Shown here one piece after another: positions 1 through 9,869 of a stretch of 64,000 nucleotides of DNA. The stretch is from Candidatus Poribacteria bacterium (lineage in GTDB: Bacteria > Poribacteria > WGA-4E > GCA-2687025), in the NCBI GenBank assembly GCA_018644665.1, contig JABGQA010000062.1, positions 1 through 64,000 on the forward strand, given 5' to 3'. The position numbers and the translations under genes are program-made. A model generated the notes under the pieces. The model was not told the DNA's origin. It ran no database searches and saw only the letters and a list, made by a program, of their open reading frames with translations. Every line of letters begins with the position of its first letter. Position 1 is the first letter of the stretch.

Positions 1-2694
1 GGCTGTGAGCTGGCCGTCCAACTTTCCGGCGGCGTCTCGGATCACTCGCTCAAGATTAGGGTCGGGGATGTGCAGTACGTCGTCCTGCACGACAGAATCC
101 AGCGTCTGGACAGGCCGCAGTGGAATATGCGCCAGTTCCGCGCCGACACGCCAGAAGGAATACACGCGCCCCGGGGCGCCACCCGCAACTATCGTCTCGT
201 TCCTGGGGCTGTAGGCGAGATACTGCATCCCGGCCGGCGGAACATCCGGTTGGTCGCCGAAGCGTCTAGACAAGCCGTCCACGCGCTGCAGCAGCGTCGC
301 CGAATCGACTGCCCACGCGGTCAAGGCCCCACCCCCAGCCCCCACGAGAACGCCTAGGTCCGCGTCATACGCTCCGCTCCCAATGTCCGGCGCCCGCTCC
401 GACGGATGCGTACGTACCGCCGATGCAGTCGCCATGTCCCAGACGCTGACGGCTCCCTTGGGCCTGACGCACATCAGGTGCCCGCCGGGCATTGGGAGCA
501 GGTCGCTGACGGCAATCGGGCCTGCGGAGAACGTCCTCGCATCCTGTCCCGTCGCCGAGTCACGGATGTGTACTCCGCCAACGGCATCCGCCACGGCCAG
601 CATTGACCCATCGTCGCTGTAGACGATCCTGTGCACGGCGCTCCCCACCTCGAACGCACCCAGGACGGCCCCGGTGACGTAGTCGGTTATCTGCACAGAG
701 CCGGCCTCGTTACCAGAAGCCACGTGCGAGACCAACGGATGAACGGCGATATCCGCGATGTGACCCGGGTGGGAGATCGGTAAAACCAGAGACCCGTCGG
801 CCATGCTCCACACTCGCATGCGGCTGTGCATTCCGGCAGACAGGAGATACGCGCTGTCGGGGGTGAAACGCACAGCATTCACGACGTACCCATGGTCCAG
901 TACACGTTCTGGATTCGACGTCCTGGCGTCCCATACCCGAACCATGCCCTGCCTGCCCGCGGACGCCACGAGAGTCTCGTCGGGACTGAAGTCCACGTCC
1001 CATATCCAGGCGTCTGCATTGCTTGGATCCTTGTGCAGCGTGAATCCCCGCGTCCAAGCGCTGGCGAACGTCACCGGCCACGCTTTCTCGTCGAGCCACA
1101 CTGCGACCTCGACCAGATGCGGAACGGCTTCGCGCATGTCCTGCGAAACCCGTAGCCGCGTTGTGCCCCACGCGCGCTTCATCTGAGCCTTCGCCTGCCG
1201 GGCCTTGGAGCGAGGCACGTAGACAGACCCGACCGCAGGAGCCAGCAGGTCTGCCCTGGATACCGTGACTGGGTACGCCTCCGCGTCCGCATCGTAGCGC
1301 CCAACGGCATCGACATCGAGCGGGAGGTCGAACTCCTGAGCCGCAATGGCCCTCAGCTCAGGAAGCAGCGTGTCATGCTCACTGATCCGCAGCGCGTGCT
1401 CGGCAGCCGTCTCGAATTCGCCCTGCGGAGCAGACAGTGCGAGTATCTCCTGCGCTCGCGCGATCGCGGCGCGCATGTCCGCTGCGTTCCGGCTTTCCTC
1501 CTGTCGCGCGGCGGCCGTCTGCTGCAACGTAGTCGCCACGACGAACCCATTCATCACCTGCACGATCTGCGCTTGCGTCAGGGCCTCGTCCGTGACAAAC
1601 AGGTCATCGATGGCGGCGTCGGTACGCCGCGATGGGCCGCCTGGGTCGCCTCCGATATTCAGGCGTGCCATCGCCACGAGGTTCAGCGCTGGTTCTCCTG
1701 GCGTGGCGGATTCCGTCGCAAGCACGCCGTTTACGTAGAGCCGCACCATGCGCGTGTCGTATGTGGCCGCGATGTGTGCCCACTCGCCAACGCGCAGTTG
1801 TGTTTGGGCCTGGTGCGTCGCCTTGAGTTTCTCGCCCCATACCGTGAGATGTGGGGTTGTGTGCAGGAAGCCTAGCTGCCAGTGGCCTCCCGTCGTGTAA
1901 GCGATTGCCTGCCATTCATCTAGTGAGTTCGGTTTCGTCCACGCGCCTACAGTCACTTCGCTGGACGCCTGTTGTAGCAGAGGCGTAGGGTCAAGTCGCA
2001 CTAGCGCATCGTCCATCAGATCCAGCGCCCGCCCGTACCTGCCGTCGACCCACCTGTGTCTGCCGTCGATCTCCGCCTGTACGCTGCCTGTGGCGTCCGC
2101 CAGCAGGTCGCCAGACCCGTCGTCGAATGGGATGAGGAACCGCACCTCTACCATCTCGTGGGTGGCCTTAGGTAGCGTCAGTGGCAGCGTGTGCGCGTGC
2201 AGGCGAGTATCGTCCGACACGACATACCAGGTGTCTCCATCGACCTTCACCCAGAGCGACTCCAGCGTCGTAGTCGCACGACGTGTCACTGCCTCGACCA
2301 CGTGGATGCGCACTGTCCCATACGCCGGATTGAGTTGGGACTTGGCGCGCCTGGACGTCGACCTGGGCATCTCTATGCGCCCTTCGAGAGCGGGATCAAG
2401 GACGCCGTCCTTCCACACGGTGACAGGGAAGTACCCGCTGCCCGAGGTGTATGCGCGCGCCGTGAGGTTCACCGGCACGACGTATTCGTGCGCCCCAATG
2501 CGCGCAAGCTCTTCTTCCAACGGCACCCGCGAATCTTGGTCCAGGCTGCCGATAGCCAACTGGTTCAGAATCTCCTGCGCCCGTTGCAGATCCTCGTCGA
2601 TCTTGCCGGTCTGCGCTGGAGCGTGTGTAGCGAACAGCGCCGTCAGTGCGACCACACATGCCGCGACGCCGACCGTCCGCATCTTCTGCCTCAT
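1..2694 (-). CDS. Secreted LamG and WD40-repeat protein (3' end outside window)
   Basis: One reading frame stays open from an ATG at 2694 down to base 1 (898 codons) and runs off the window edge, so the C-terminus is missing. The first 25 residues form a signal peptide ending near APAQT. Residues about 30-180 are of unknown type. Residues about 185-370 form a LamG/concanavalin-like fold, including the segment EWAHIAATYD and the terminal AAIDDLFVTDEAL that typically closes poribacterial LamG domains. After a helical linker, residues from about 560 onward form WD40 blades (WIWDVDFSPDE, VRFTPDSAYLLSAG, VRVWDA). The protein is probably exported or periplasmic and carbohydrate- or protein-binding; no catalytic motif is visible. 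The gene is divergent from the TPR gene at 2899. The exact substrate cannot be inferred. Confidence 0.85.
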   Translation of the reverse strand, partial: MRQKMRTVGVAACVVALTALFATHAPAQTGKIDEDLQRAQEILNQLAIGSLDQDSRVPLEEELARIGAHEYVVPVNLTARAYTSGSGYFPVTVWKDGVLDPALEGRIEMPRSTSRRAKSQLNPAYGTVRIHVVEAVTRRATTTLESLWVKVDGDTWYVVSDDTRLHAHTLPLTLPKATHEMVEVRFLIPFDDGSGDLLADATGSVQAEIDGRHRWVDGRYGRALDLMDDALVRLDPTPLLQQASSEVTVGAWTKPNSLDEWQAIAYTTGGHWQLGFLHTTPHLTVWGEKLKATHQAQTQLRVGEWAHIAATYDTRMVRLYVNGVLATESATPGEPALNLVAMARLNIGGDPGGPSRRTDAAIDDLFVTDEALTQAQIVQVMNGFVVATTLQQTAAARQEESRNAADMRAAIARAQEILALSAPQGEFETAAEHALRISEHDTLLPELRAIAAQEFDLPLDVDAVGRYDADAEAYPVTVSRADLLAPAVGSVYVPRSKARQAKAQMKRAWGTTRLRVSQDMREAVPHLVEVAVWLDEKAWPVTFASAWTRGFTLHKDPSNADAWIWDVDFSPDETLVASAGRQGMVRVWDARTSNPERVLDHGYVVNAVRFTPDSAYLLSAGMHSRMRVWSMADGSLVLPISHPGHIADIAVHPLVSHVASGNEAGSVQITDYVTGAVLGAFEVGSAVHRIVYSDDGSMLAVADAVGGVHIRDSATGQDARTFSAGPIAVSDLLPMPGGHLMCVRPKGAVSVWDMATASAVRTHPSERAPDIGSGAYDADLGVLVGAGGGALTAWAVDSATLLQRVDGLSRRFGDQPDVPPAGMQYLAYSPRNETIVAGGAPGRVYSFWRVGAELAHIPLRPVQTLDSVVQDDVLHIPDPNLERVIRDAAGKLDGQLTA

Positions 2695-2898
2695 AGGGTC
2701 ATCCGGCCTCATCCATCCGGCGGGAGTGACGGGAATTGTCTATCCGAATATAGCGCCTTTGCGTGGTCTCGCCTACGGGCAGACGGCAGGGCGAGAGCAC
2801 ATAGCACGGTCAACGCCGGGACAGCGATGTGGAAACGCGCGTTGGCGTCGTATCATCCGGGCGTGGATGAAGTCGCCCGGTGACTGAGGATTCGCCAT

Positions 2899-4290
2899 AT
2901 GCCCATGTGCCGCAGAGCCGTTCCGCCCGTGCCGCCGATGAACTGGCGGGCTTGCTTCGGCTCGCCACTGCTCGCGGTATGCGGTCTTCTCGTGCTCGGT
3001 GGGGCTTCCTCAGCGCTGGATCGTGTCGAGAATGACCCGAGGCCAGATGTCCAAGCGTGGGCCGAGATAGCGGCAGCGCACGTGGCGAGCGGTAGGTTGA
3101 CCGAAGCGACGGCCGCCTACGATGCCGCGCTCGAACTCGACCCGAAACACTTGCCCGCGCGGCTCGGCCGCGCTGACGTGCAGTACCGGCGCGGCGCCTA
3201 TAATGCGGCGCAGTCGGCGTACGCGGTCATTGCCGATTCGAGTCCCGACCATCCCGTAGCGCACTACATGCTGGGTCTGATGCACGCCCGGCGCGGCGCC
3301 ACGGAGGCAGCCGTCGCGGCGCAGCAGGCCGCCATCGCCGCCGATCCCGCCTACGCGGCGGCGCACTACCAACTCGGCGCGCTACACGCAGGGAACGGCG
3401 ACCGCGTGGCCGCCCGCGCGAGCCTCGAGGCAGCCGTCCGCCTTAAACCCCATATGCCGGAGCCGTATTACCAACTCGCGCGCGTGTACCGTGGCCTTGG
3501 CGACCCGGAACGCGCCTGCGCGATGCTGGAACGCTGCCGCATCGAGAACGACCGCGTCGAGGCGATGCAGCGACTGGAGGAGACGCTCGCCGCGGGCAGC
3601 CCTGATGATCGCAACGCTGCCCTGATCGGGTTGGGACTGCTTCACATCGAGAGGGGCGAGTTGGACGCTGCGGAGGCGCGACTCCAGGAGGCGGCGCCGG
3701 AGCCAGAGGCGCACGCGGGTCTCGGACGCGTCGCGCTGGAGCGGGAACAGTTCGCCGACGCCGTCGCGAGCTACACGCGCGCGTTCGACCTGGGATTCGA
3801 TGCGCCGCAGGCGCGGTACAGCGTCGGGTTGGCGCTGATGCGAGTCGGTGACGGAGAGAGCGCGATGGTTCATCTGCTTGCCGCGGTCGAGGCCGAGCCC
3901 GACATGGCCGAGGCGCATCTCCTCATCGGAACGCTGTACGCCGCCAGGCGCGACACGCCACGCGCTGTGCATCACTACGAACGCGCAATGGAGATGGACG
4001 CAACGGACGCGGTCGCGCGGCATAGCCTTGCGTACCTGCTGGGGCGAGAGGGGATAGACCTGGAGAGGGCGGTCGCACGCGCGCGCGAAGCCACGCGGCT
4101 GCAACCGACGACGGCGCTCTATCACAACACGCTCTCGTGGCTGCTCCTCAAGGTGGGCGACCACGACGGCGCAGAACGGGCCGCGATGCGAGCGAACGAA
4201 CTCAGCCCGGAGAACGAGCTGTATCAGACGGGCCTGGACACGATACGTCGTGCGAAGAACGGCGCGGGAAACGGGCGCGACGAGCCATGA
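2899..4290 (+). CDS. Secreted TPR-repeat protein
   Basis: The 463-residue protein begins with a basic stretch and a hydrophobic segment (LLAVCGLLVLGGASSA), consistent with a signal peptide, followed by back-to-back tetratricopeptide repeats from about residue 50 to 455 (for example AAYDAALELDPKHLPARLG). TPRs act as protein-protein scaffolds. The start at 2899 has a GAGGA about 8 bases upstream; an internal ATG at 2938 would give a tighter signal peptide and remains possible. The stop codon overlaps the start of the next gene by ATGA, so translational coupling with the ASPIC/UnbV protein is likely. TPR and CRTAC1-like genes are often neighbours in bacteria with many secreted repeat proteins, which suggests the two products act together. 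Confidence 0.85.
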   Translation: MPMCRRAVPPVPPMNWRACFGSPLLAVCGLLVLGGASSALDRVENDPRPDVQAWAEIAAAHVASGRLTEATAAYDAALELDPKHLPARLGRADVQYRRGAYNAAQSAYAVIADSSPDHPVAHYMLGLMHARRGATEAAVAAQQAAIAADPAYAAAHYQLGALHAGNGDRVAARASLEAAVRLKPHMPEPYYQLARVYRGLGDPERACAMLERCRIENDRVEAMQRLEETLAAGSPDDRNAALIGLGLLHIERGELDAAEARLQEAAPEPEAHAGLGRVALEREQFADAVASYTRAFDLGFDAPQARYSVGLALMRVGDGESAMVHLLAAVEAEPDMAEAHLLIGTLYAARRDTPRAVHHYERAMEMDATDAVARHSLAYLLGREGIDLERAVARAREATRLQPTTALYHNTLSWLLLKVGDHDGAERAAMRANELSPENELYQTGLDTIRRAKNGAGNGRDEP

Positions 4291-5903
4291 CGCTGATCAC
4301 CGCGATGACCCTCCTACTCGCCACTTCGGGGCCGTTCACGTTCACGCCGGCCGCGGCGGAAAGCGGGATCGACTTCGTCCACTACAACGGCGCTACCGGC
4401 CGCAAGTACCTCGTCGAGACGATGGGCGGCGGCGTGGCGTGGATCGATTATGACGGCGACGGCCTGCTCGACGCGTACTTCGTGAATGGGGCGCCGCTGC
4501 CCGGCTCCGAACAGACGACGCCTCCCGAGAATCGGCTCTACAGGAACCTCGGCGACGGCACGTTCGCAGACGTGACGCTGACTGCGGGCGTAGGCGACAC
4601 GGGCTACGGCCTCGGGTGCGGCGTGGCCGATATCGACAACGACGGCGATTCCGACCTCTTCATCACGAACTACGGCCCGAACGCCCTCTACCGGAACGAT
4701 GGCGACGGCACGTTCACCGACATCACCGGGGAAGCGGGCGTCGGACACGCCGGCTTCTCGGCGGGCAGCGCCTTCGCCGACTTCGACAGCGACGGCTTCG
4801 TGGACCTGTTCGTCGCGAACTACGTGGACCTCGACCTCGAGTCGCGTCCCGAGTGCCATCAGGGAGGCATCCGCGCGTACTGCCGTCCCGAGGACTACCC
4901 CGCCACGCTCGACGCGCTCTACCGCAACAACGGCGACGGCACGTTCTCCGATGTGTCGGAGGCGGCCGGCATCACCAAGCGTGGACGCGGGCTGGGCGTC
5001 GTGTGGAGCGACTTCGACGGCGACGGCCTCGCGGACATCTACGTCGCCAATGACCGCATGGCGAACTTCCTCTACCGGAACCGTGGCGACGAATCGTTCG
5101 AGGAGATCGGCGAGGTCTCCGGCGCCGCCTACAACGAGCACGGCTACTCGGAGAGCGGCATGGGCGTCGCGACCGGCGACTTTGACGGGGACGGCGCGAC
5201 GGACCTGTTCGTCACGAACTACCAGGCGCAGACAAACACGCTCTATCGGAACGAGGGGCCGCTCGGGTTCTGGGACGTCACGGATCGGGCGGGCCTCGGG
5301 GAGTCGTCGTTGCTTACCCTCGCATGGGGCGCGGAGTTCGCGGATCTCGACAACGACGGCCTGCTGGACCTCTTCGTCGCGAACGGCCACCTGGAGCCGG
5401 ACATCGCCGCGTTCGAGGAAGTCGGGGAGTACCGGCAGACGAATCAGACCTACCGTAACGTCGGGAACGGGCGCTTGTTGGACGTCTCGGAGGACGCGGG
5501 CGCCGGTCTGGCCATCGCGAGGTCGAGCCGGGGACTCGCGATGGGAGACGTCGACAACGACGGCGACATGGACGCGCTGGTGGGGAATATCGGGGAAGCG
5601 CCCGACCTGCTCCGAAACGACTCGAACGTGGGAGCGGCGTGGATCGGCATCACGCTCGTCGGCGTGGAATCCAGCCGCGACGGCATCGGCGCTCGCATTG
5701 ACGTGACGGCAGGAGGACGGACGCAGACGCGCGCGATTCGCAGTGGCGGCAGCTATCTCTCACGGAGCGACCCGCGGGCGCTGTTCGGCCTGGGCGATGC
5801 CGATGTCGTGGACGAACTCACCGTGCGATGGCCGTCGGGCGTGGTCGACAGGTTGGGGAAGGTCGCGGCGCGCTCGTACATTGAGATCCGCGAGGGACAG
5901 TAA
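4287..5903 (+). CDS. CRTAC1-like FG-GAP/VCBS and ASPIC/UnbV domain protein
   Basis: The start at 4287 (ATGA overlap with the TPR gene stop) gives 538 residues with a hydrophobic leader ending near TPAAAES. Upstream in-frame starts are inside the TPR gene and were not chosen. The body holds about seven FG-GAP/VCBS-like blades, each with a calcium-binding DxDxDG loop (DYDGDGLLD, DIDNDGDSDLF, DFDSDGFVDLF, DFDGDGLAD, DFDGDGATDLF, DLDNDGLLDLF, DVDNDGDMD), forming an integrin-like propeller. Residues from about 445 to the end form the ASPIC/UnbV domain (GIGARIDVTAGGRTQTR, SGGSYLSRSDPR, FGLGDADVVDELTVRWPSG). It is probably extracellular or periplasmic. Family members have no settled enzymatic role; adhesion or matrix function is inferred. 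Confidence 0.93.
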   Translation: MTLITAMTLLLATSGPFTFTPAAAESGIDFVHYNGATGRKYLVETMGGGVAWIDYDGDGLLDAYFVNGAPLPGSEQTTPPENRLYRNLGDGTFADVTLTAGVGDTGYGLGCGVADIDNDGDSDLFITNYGPNALYRNDGDGTFTDITGEAGVGHAGFSAGSAFADFDSDGFVDLFVANYVDLDLESRPECHQGGIRAYCRPEDYPATLDALYRNNGDGTFSDVSEAAGITKRGRGLGVVWSDFDGDGLADIYVANDRMANFLYRNRGDESFEEIGEVSGAAYNEHGYSESGMGVATGDFDGDGATDLFVTNYQAQTNTLYRNEGPLGFWDVTDRAGLGESSLLTLAWGAEFADLDNDGLLDLFVANGHLEPDIAAFEEVGEYRQTNQTYRNVGNGRLLDVSEDAGAGLAIARSSRGLAMGDVDNDGDMDALVGNIGEAPDLLRNDSNVGAAWIGITLVGVESSRDGIGARIDVTAGGRTQTRAIRSGGSYLSRSDPRALFGLGDADVVDELTVRWPSGVVDRLGKVAARSYIEIREGQ

Positions 5904-5919
5904 CGGCGGCGAACGCGAA

Positions 5920-5954
5920 ACCGCACCGGCTCGCGTTGAACGGGCCGGCGCGGT
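5920..5954. terminator. Hairpin between convergent genes
   Basis: ACCGCACCGGC at 5920-5930 pairs with GCCGGCGCGGT at 5944-5954 (10 of 11 pairs). It lies between the convergent stops at 5903 and 5969 and could serve both strands. There is no T-tract on the plus strand, so a classical intrinsic terminator is uncertain. Confidence 0.4.
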
Positions 5955-5968
5955 GATTCTGGCGCTTC

Positions 5969-6766
5969 CTAGCGGTCCGCGCGCAGCCGTCCCCATGTAG
6001 TGGCGGTCTTGCCGCTTGGGTCGACGGCCTTCGACAGCCCGGTCGCTGCTTCGAGCCCGTCGTTCATGATCTCGACGATCTGGTCCTCCGTCAGCTCGAC
6101 GCTGAACAGAGCTACCTCGTCGAGCAGTCCTTCCAACTGATGTCCCCCGGCTGAGCCGTCGCCGATGACGGTCTTCGCGGGCGCCGCGTCCTGGCTTGGT
6201 TCGGAGTAGGCGTCCGCCTTGAGGAGCACGCCGTCGGTAAACGTCGCGAGGCCGGTCTCCGGGCCGATGACGGCCGCGACATGGTGCCATGCCTCGTCCG
6301 AGATGGCCTCTCCGGCTATCGGGCCGCCCCACGCTCCCGGCGCGCCCTTCGTGATGCTGAGCTGTAGCTTCTGCGAATCCTTGTCGACGACGAGCAGGTA
6401 GTTCCTCGGGTCCTGCCCGCGCATCATGATCGACTGCCAGCGCACTCCTGCCGACGAGACGATGTTGGCCCACGCGACGATCGTGAGTTCCGGCATGGCA
6501 AGGGACGGGTCCTCCGGGACCTCGACCGCGACGCTCGCCCCATCGAACTGCATCGCCTGTCCGAACATGCCCTTTTCCCAGTCGGCCGGGCCGACGACGA
6601 CCCCGTCCAGGCCGTTCTCGCTCGAATCGATGGCGGTCTTGCCACCGCCCTCATCGAATAGCCACATTCCGACCACCGCGGCGGGGTCCACCTTCGCGTG
6701 CGCAGACAGCGCGACGACGAGCGCGAACACTCCGGCGATCACTCCATGTCTCCGGTATGTCAGCAT
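5969..6766 (-). CDS. Secreted LamG-domain protein
   Basis: The 265-residue protein has a signal peptide (residues 1-25, ending ALSAHA) and a single LamG/concanavalin A-like lectin domain from about residue 30 to 225: GMWLFDEGGGKTAIDSS at its start, WHHVAAVIGPETG in the middle and LDEVALFSVELTEDQI at its end. The tail carries TTWGRLR, a motif that I associate with poribacterial LamG proteins. LamG folds bind glycans or proteins; no catalytic residues are seen. It is a stand-alone domain, about the size expected for one LamG plus a short tail, and is transcribed toward the CRTAC1-like gene. Its promoter would lie in the 200-bp gap shared with the divergent small secreted protein. Confidence 0.85.
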   Translation of the reverse strand: MLTYRRHGVIAGVFALVVALSAHAKVDPAAVVGMWLFDEGGGKTAIDSSENGLDGVVVGPADWEKGMFGQAMQFDGASVAVEVPEDPSLAMPELTIVAWANIVSSAGVRWQSIMMRGQDPRNYLLVVDKDSQKLQLSITKGAPGAWGGPIAGEAISDEAWHHVAAVIGPETGLATFTDGVLLKADAYSEPSQDAAPAKTVIGDGSAGGHQLEGLLDEVALFSVELTEDQIVEIMNDGLEAATGLSKAVDPSGKTATTWGRLRADR

Positions 6767-6967
6767 CAGTCTCCTCCCTCAGCGTTAATACCGTGCGGAT
6801 TCACGATACTGCGCCGAGTAGGCAGCGGCAAGGCGGGCGGCCACGCGCTGGATGGACGTCTCGCTCGACCCTCACCCTTGCCGACGTACGGCGCCCGCGT
6901 CAGAATGAAAGTGCGCGAGCCTACACACGGCGTGGGCGTAGGGTGTCTTGTGGCGAAGGGGAACACG

Positions 6968-7537
6968 ATGAAACGCGCGCTCGCAATCCTGACGCTTCTG
7001 GCGGTGGGGACTACGTACTACACGATCGTGCACGCCGAGGACTACAACATCGCGGGCGAGGCGATGGGACAACGCGCGCACCTCGTCCTGCCGACCGAAG
7101 GGTCTATGCGCACCGAGGCCGGGCTCGAGGAACTGGAGTATCTCGGCACGGTGTCCGTCGTGGTAGATGGCGCGCTGACCTCGGCCGGCGCCAGCGCAGC
7201 CATATTGGAGGCGCGGGTCGAGAAGCGGCTGTCGACAGCACGGCTGAAGGTCTCGGACGTACCCGACCTACCCCCGGAGGCGCTGTCGATCGAGGTCAAG
7301 GCGACGCAGGACGGCAGCGCGTACGCGGGCGCGGTGGTTCTGACGGTAACGCAGCCCGCGTACCTCGAGCGCACCTCGCGCAGGAGCGGCTCGATTTACG
7401 TACTCGCCAACAAGACGTATGTCGGCAGCGGTGTGTTCATGGCCAACGCCGCGGACGTCCCCGCCGCGATCGAGGCGAGCATCTACGCCGTGGTCGACGA
7501 GTTCACGACAGCCTGGCAGGAAGCGAACCGGCGCTGA
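6968..7537 (+). CDS. Small secreted protein of unknown function
   Basis: I chose the ATG at 6968 because it follows a good ribosome site (GAAGGGGA about 6 bases upstream) and starts a 189-residue protein with a clean signal peptide (MKRALAILTLLAVGTTYYT, cleaved near HAED). Longer in-frame starts would add an Arg-rich stretch without export features. The mature part is alternating beta/alpha in character (LEYLGTVSVVVDG, LSIEVKATQDGSAYAG) with no motif I recognise, no membrane segment and no cysteines. It may be a periplasmic beta-rich binding or chaperone protein. Neighbours (LamG protein and GH42) give no functional hint. Confidence 0.7.
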   Translation: MKRALAILTLLAVGTTYYTIVHAEDYNIAGEAMGQRAHLVLPTEGSMRTEAGLEELEYLGTVSVVVDGALTSAGASAAILEARVEKRLSTARLKVSDVPDLPPEALSIEVKATQDGSAYAGAVVLTVTQPAYLERTSRRSGSIYVLANKTYVGSGVFMANAADVPAAIEASIYAVVDEFTTAWQEANRR

Positions 7538-7886
7538 CCTGACCGCCGGCCCGCCTTCGACGGCGCCGTTTTGAGACGGATGGGCATCTCAGTGGGACGG
7601 GCAGCCCTGCCCACGCGACGCGACGTCGGACTGGCCGTCACCCAGACGCAGCCTGGCGACGCCGAGCGATATCCCCGCGCGGGCAGCCATCGTGCGGGTC
7701 CAGGACGACTTTCGACGCTACGCCGGGGGCATCGCACGGCGTCTCGCGGCTTGCCGAGCGCGTCGTCAGGGCGTCTCACGTGCGACTCAGCCGCCCTCGG
7801 ATGGACGTGGCGTGACGCCTGCGTCCAGTCTCGACTCCGCAGGGGAGCCAGCGAAACGCGGAGGCGTGCTCGCAGATGTGGACGCC
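7538..7886. other. Non-coding gap between convergent genes
   Basis: About 350 bases between two convergent stops. I see no supported gene. A short GGGCAG/CTGCCC inverted repeat at 7599-7612 is too small to call a terminator with confidence. Confidence 0.5.
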
Positions 7887-9869
7887 TTACGAATGCCGCG
7901 TGACGCCACTCTCCGTCTTGCGTAGGCGCGTCTTCACGACGCTGTACATGCGGCTCTCCGCCTTGATCGGCTCATACCCCTTGACGGCAATCCCCAGGTC
8001 GTAGTCGTAGAGGCCGCGGTTGATGACGAACAGGAGGGCGCTATCGTCGGTCTCGATCACGCGGGTCTCGACCATGGGGCGGTATTCCTCGTTGGCGCCG
8101 GTGACGACGATGTCCGGCACCACCGTCTCCGCCAGGAAGTCGCCGACGAAACGCCGCAGGTCGTGGTGCAGCATCGTCCCGTGGGTGCGACCCAGCGGGA
8201 ATCCAAAGACGAGCGCGTTCCCTTCACATCCGTCAGGCGCGACGATGGCGGGGCGGCCATCGGGACCGTAGCTCATCACCACCCGCCCGGCTCCGGCGTC
8301 CAGGAACAGCCGTTCGTGGGCGGCAAAGCCGGTGTACTGGGCGTCTTCGCCACGCAGATCCCAGCCGACGAACCAGTAGTGTGGCTGCTCGCGGCCGGTG
8401 ACCTCAAAGCCGAACGCCGCTCCCACCGCCGCGGCCTGCTCAACGTCTTCTGTCGGCGCCTCGACTATCGCCTTCCGTCCCGACCGGGCGTATTCCCTGA
8501 TGGCCGGGACCATCTCCGCGTCGATGTGCATGTATGGGAAGATCATCGCGTCGTAGGGGCAGTCAGCGGGATCGAAATCGTCCAGCACGAAGCCGGCCTC
8601 GTACCCGAGCGCCGTCAGCATCGAGTAGACGCCGGACATCGAGGCTCCAAGCGCGCGGCCATGCTCGCTGGCGTGGATGACCTCCGCACGGCTGACGAAG
8701 ATGCCGACGCTGGGCGCGATGCTGCGTCCCTCGTCGAGGATCTGCTCGAATTCGCGTAGTTCAGCGATGCCTTCCTTAAGCGTCAGCCGCTTCTCCGTGT
8801 CGTCCGTATCGACCGCCGTCATGGCGTTGATCCACGGCTCCGGTCCCGTCAGCAGGGGATCCCAGCGGTAGTAGATGAGGCCCTCAATGCCGTGGGCGAA
8901 CGCGGCGTTCATCTCCAGCGCCATCTGCTTGCCGGTGTACAGAATGGGGCGGCCCAGCGTGAATCCTCCGCCCTGGAACTCGGAGATCCACACGCCCTTC
9001 CCCGGGCCGAGCGCCCTGAGCAGCGCCAAGCTGACGGCTTGACCGGATGTGTGTTCACCCGACCCCCAGTAGAGGCTGCACGACATCAGGTCGTAGTCGC
9101 GCAGGTTCCACCAGTCCTGCGCGTTGTGGCTCGTGTGGAACGGGTCGGTCGGGTTGTACGTGATGGGCAGGTCAGGCACGTGGCGACGAATCGTGTCCCG
9201 CCCCTCGTTGAGGAAGCGACTGAGTTCGGCGGTTATGAACGCACGCCAGTGCCGGTAGGCTGCGACATTGTCGGCGTGCGCGCGGGGTGGCGTGACATCC
9301 GCCCAGTCGGCGAAGGAGGTCCCAAACGCGCGGTTGTACGCCCCCACATTGCCGAACTCGCCCTCCAGCGACTCGCGGTACAGGCTCAACGTGTTGTCGC
9401 AGTAGCAGCCGCCCAGAGACGGCTCGTTGTGCACGTCCCAGGCGATGATCGCGGTGTGATCGTTGAAGCGCCGCGCGCAGGCGTCGAAGAACTCGCGCCA
9501 CTGGCTTCGGAACACCGGGTGGTGCACACACGCTCGGGGCCAGCTGTAGTCGAGTTCGTCCCGAGGGACCCGCCTGCCATCTGCCAGCACCGTCGCCGAG
9601 TCGGGGTACGTCCTCACGAATTCGTCAGACACGTAGAACATGGCGGAGCCGAACACAACCTTCAGGTCCAGGTCGTGGCAGATGTCTAGCAGTTCCGCGA
9701 TATCGTCGATGTCCGAATCCAACCCCACGCGGATGCGGATGAGGTTGAAGCCCGTGTCGGCGATCGCCGCGAGGTCGCGACGCCAGTCCTCAGCCCCCTT
9801 CGGCTTCCACTCCGGCCGGTCGGCCATCATCCCGCCGAACGGGTACTCGTAGTGCACGCCTATCCACAT
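7887..9869 (-). CDS. GH42-family beta-galactosidase
   Basis: The 660-residue protein matches glycoside hydrolase family 42 in length and order. It opens with GVHYEYPFGG and has an (alpha/beta)8 barrel to about residue 380. The acid/base glutamate is E149 in WDVHNEPS and the nucleophile is E297 in VWISEFQGG. A trimerisation/Rossmann-like domain follows from about 390 (PSVGIFVSRAEV, VEAPTEDV) and a small beta domain closes the protein. There is no signal peptide, so it is cytoplasmic and would hydrolyse beta-galactosides or related oligosaccharides imported by the cell. No sugar transporter or regulator adjoins it. GH42 members can prefer arabinosides or other beta-linked sugars, so the substrate is not certain. 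Confidence 0.9.
   Translation of the reverse strand: MWIGVHYEYPFGGMMADRPEWKPKGAEDWRRDLAAIADTGFNLIRIRVGLDSDIDDIAELLDICHDLDLKVVFGSAMFYVSDEFVRTYPDSATVLADGRRVPRDELDYSWPRACVHHPVFRSQWREFFDACARRFNDHTAIIAWDVHNEPSLGGCYCDNTLSLYRESLEGEFGNVGAYNRAFGTSFADWADVTPPRAHADNVAAYRHWRAFITAELSRFLNEGRDTIRRHVPDLPITYNPTDPFHTSHNAQDWWNLRDYDLMSCSLYWGSGEHTSGQAVSLALLRALGPGKGVWISEFQGGGFTLGRPILYTGKQMALEMNAAFAHGIEGLIYYRWDPLLTGPEPWINAMTAVDTDDTEKRLTLKEGIAELREFEQILDEGRSIAPSVGIFVSRAEVIHASEHGRALGASMSGVYSMLTALGYEAGFVLDDFDPADCPYDAMIFPYMHIDAEMVPAIREYARSGRKAIVEAPTEDVEQAAAVGAAFGFEVTGREQPHYWFVGWDLRGEDAQYTGFAAHERLFLDAGAGRVVMSYGPDGRPAIVAPDGCEGNALVFGFPLGRTHGTMLHHDLRRFVGDFLAETVVPDIVVTGANEEYRPMVETRVIETDDSALLFVINRGLYDYDLGIAVKGYEPIKAESRMYSVVKTRLRKTESGVTRHS

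Noticed and set aside
4314..5390. 358-residue minus-strand frame under the CRTAC1-like gene
   Set aside because: It mirrors the Asp/Gly codon repeats of the propeller and has no independent support.
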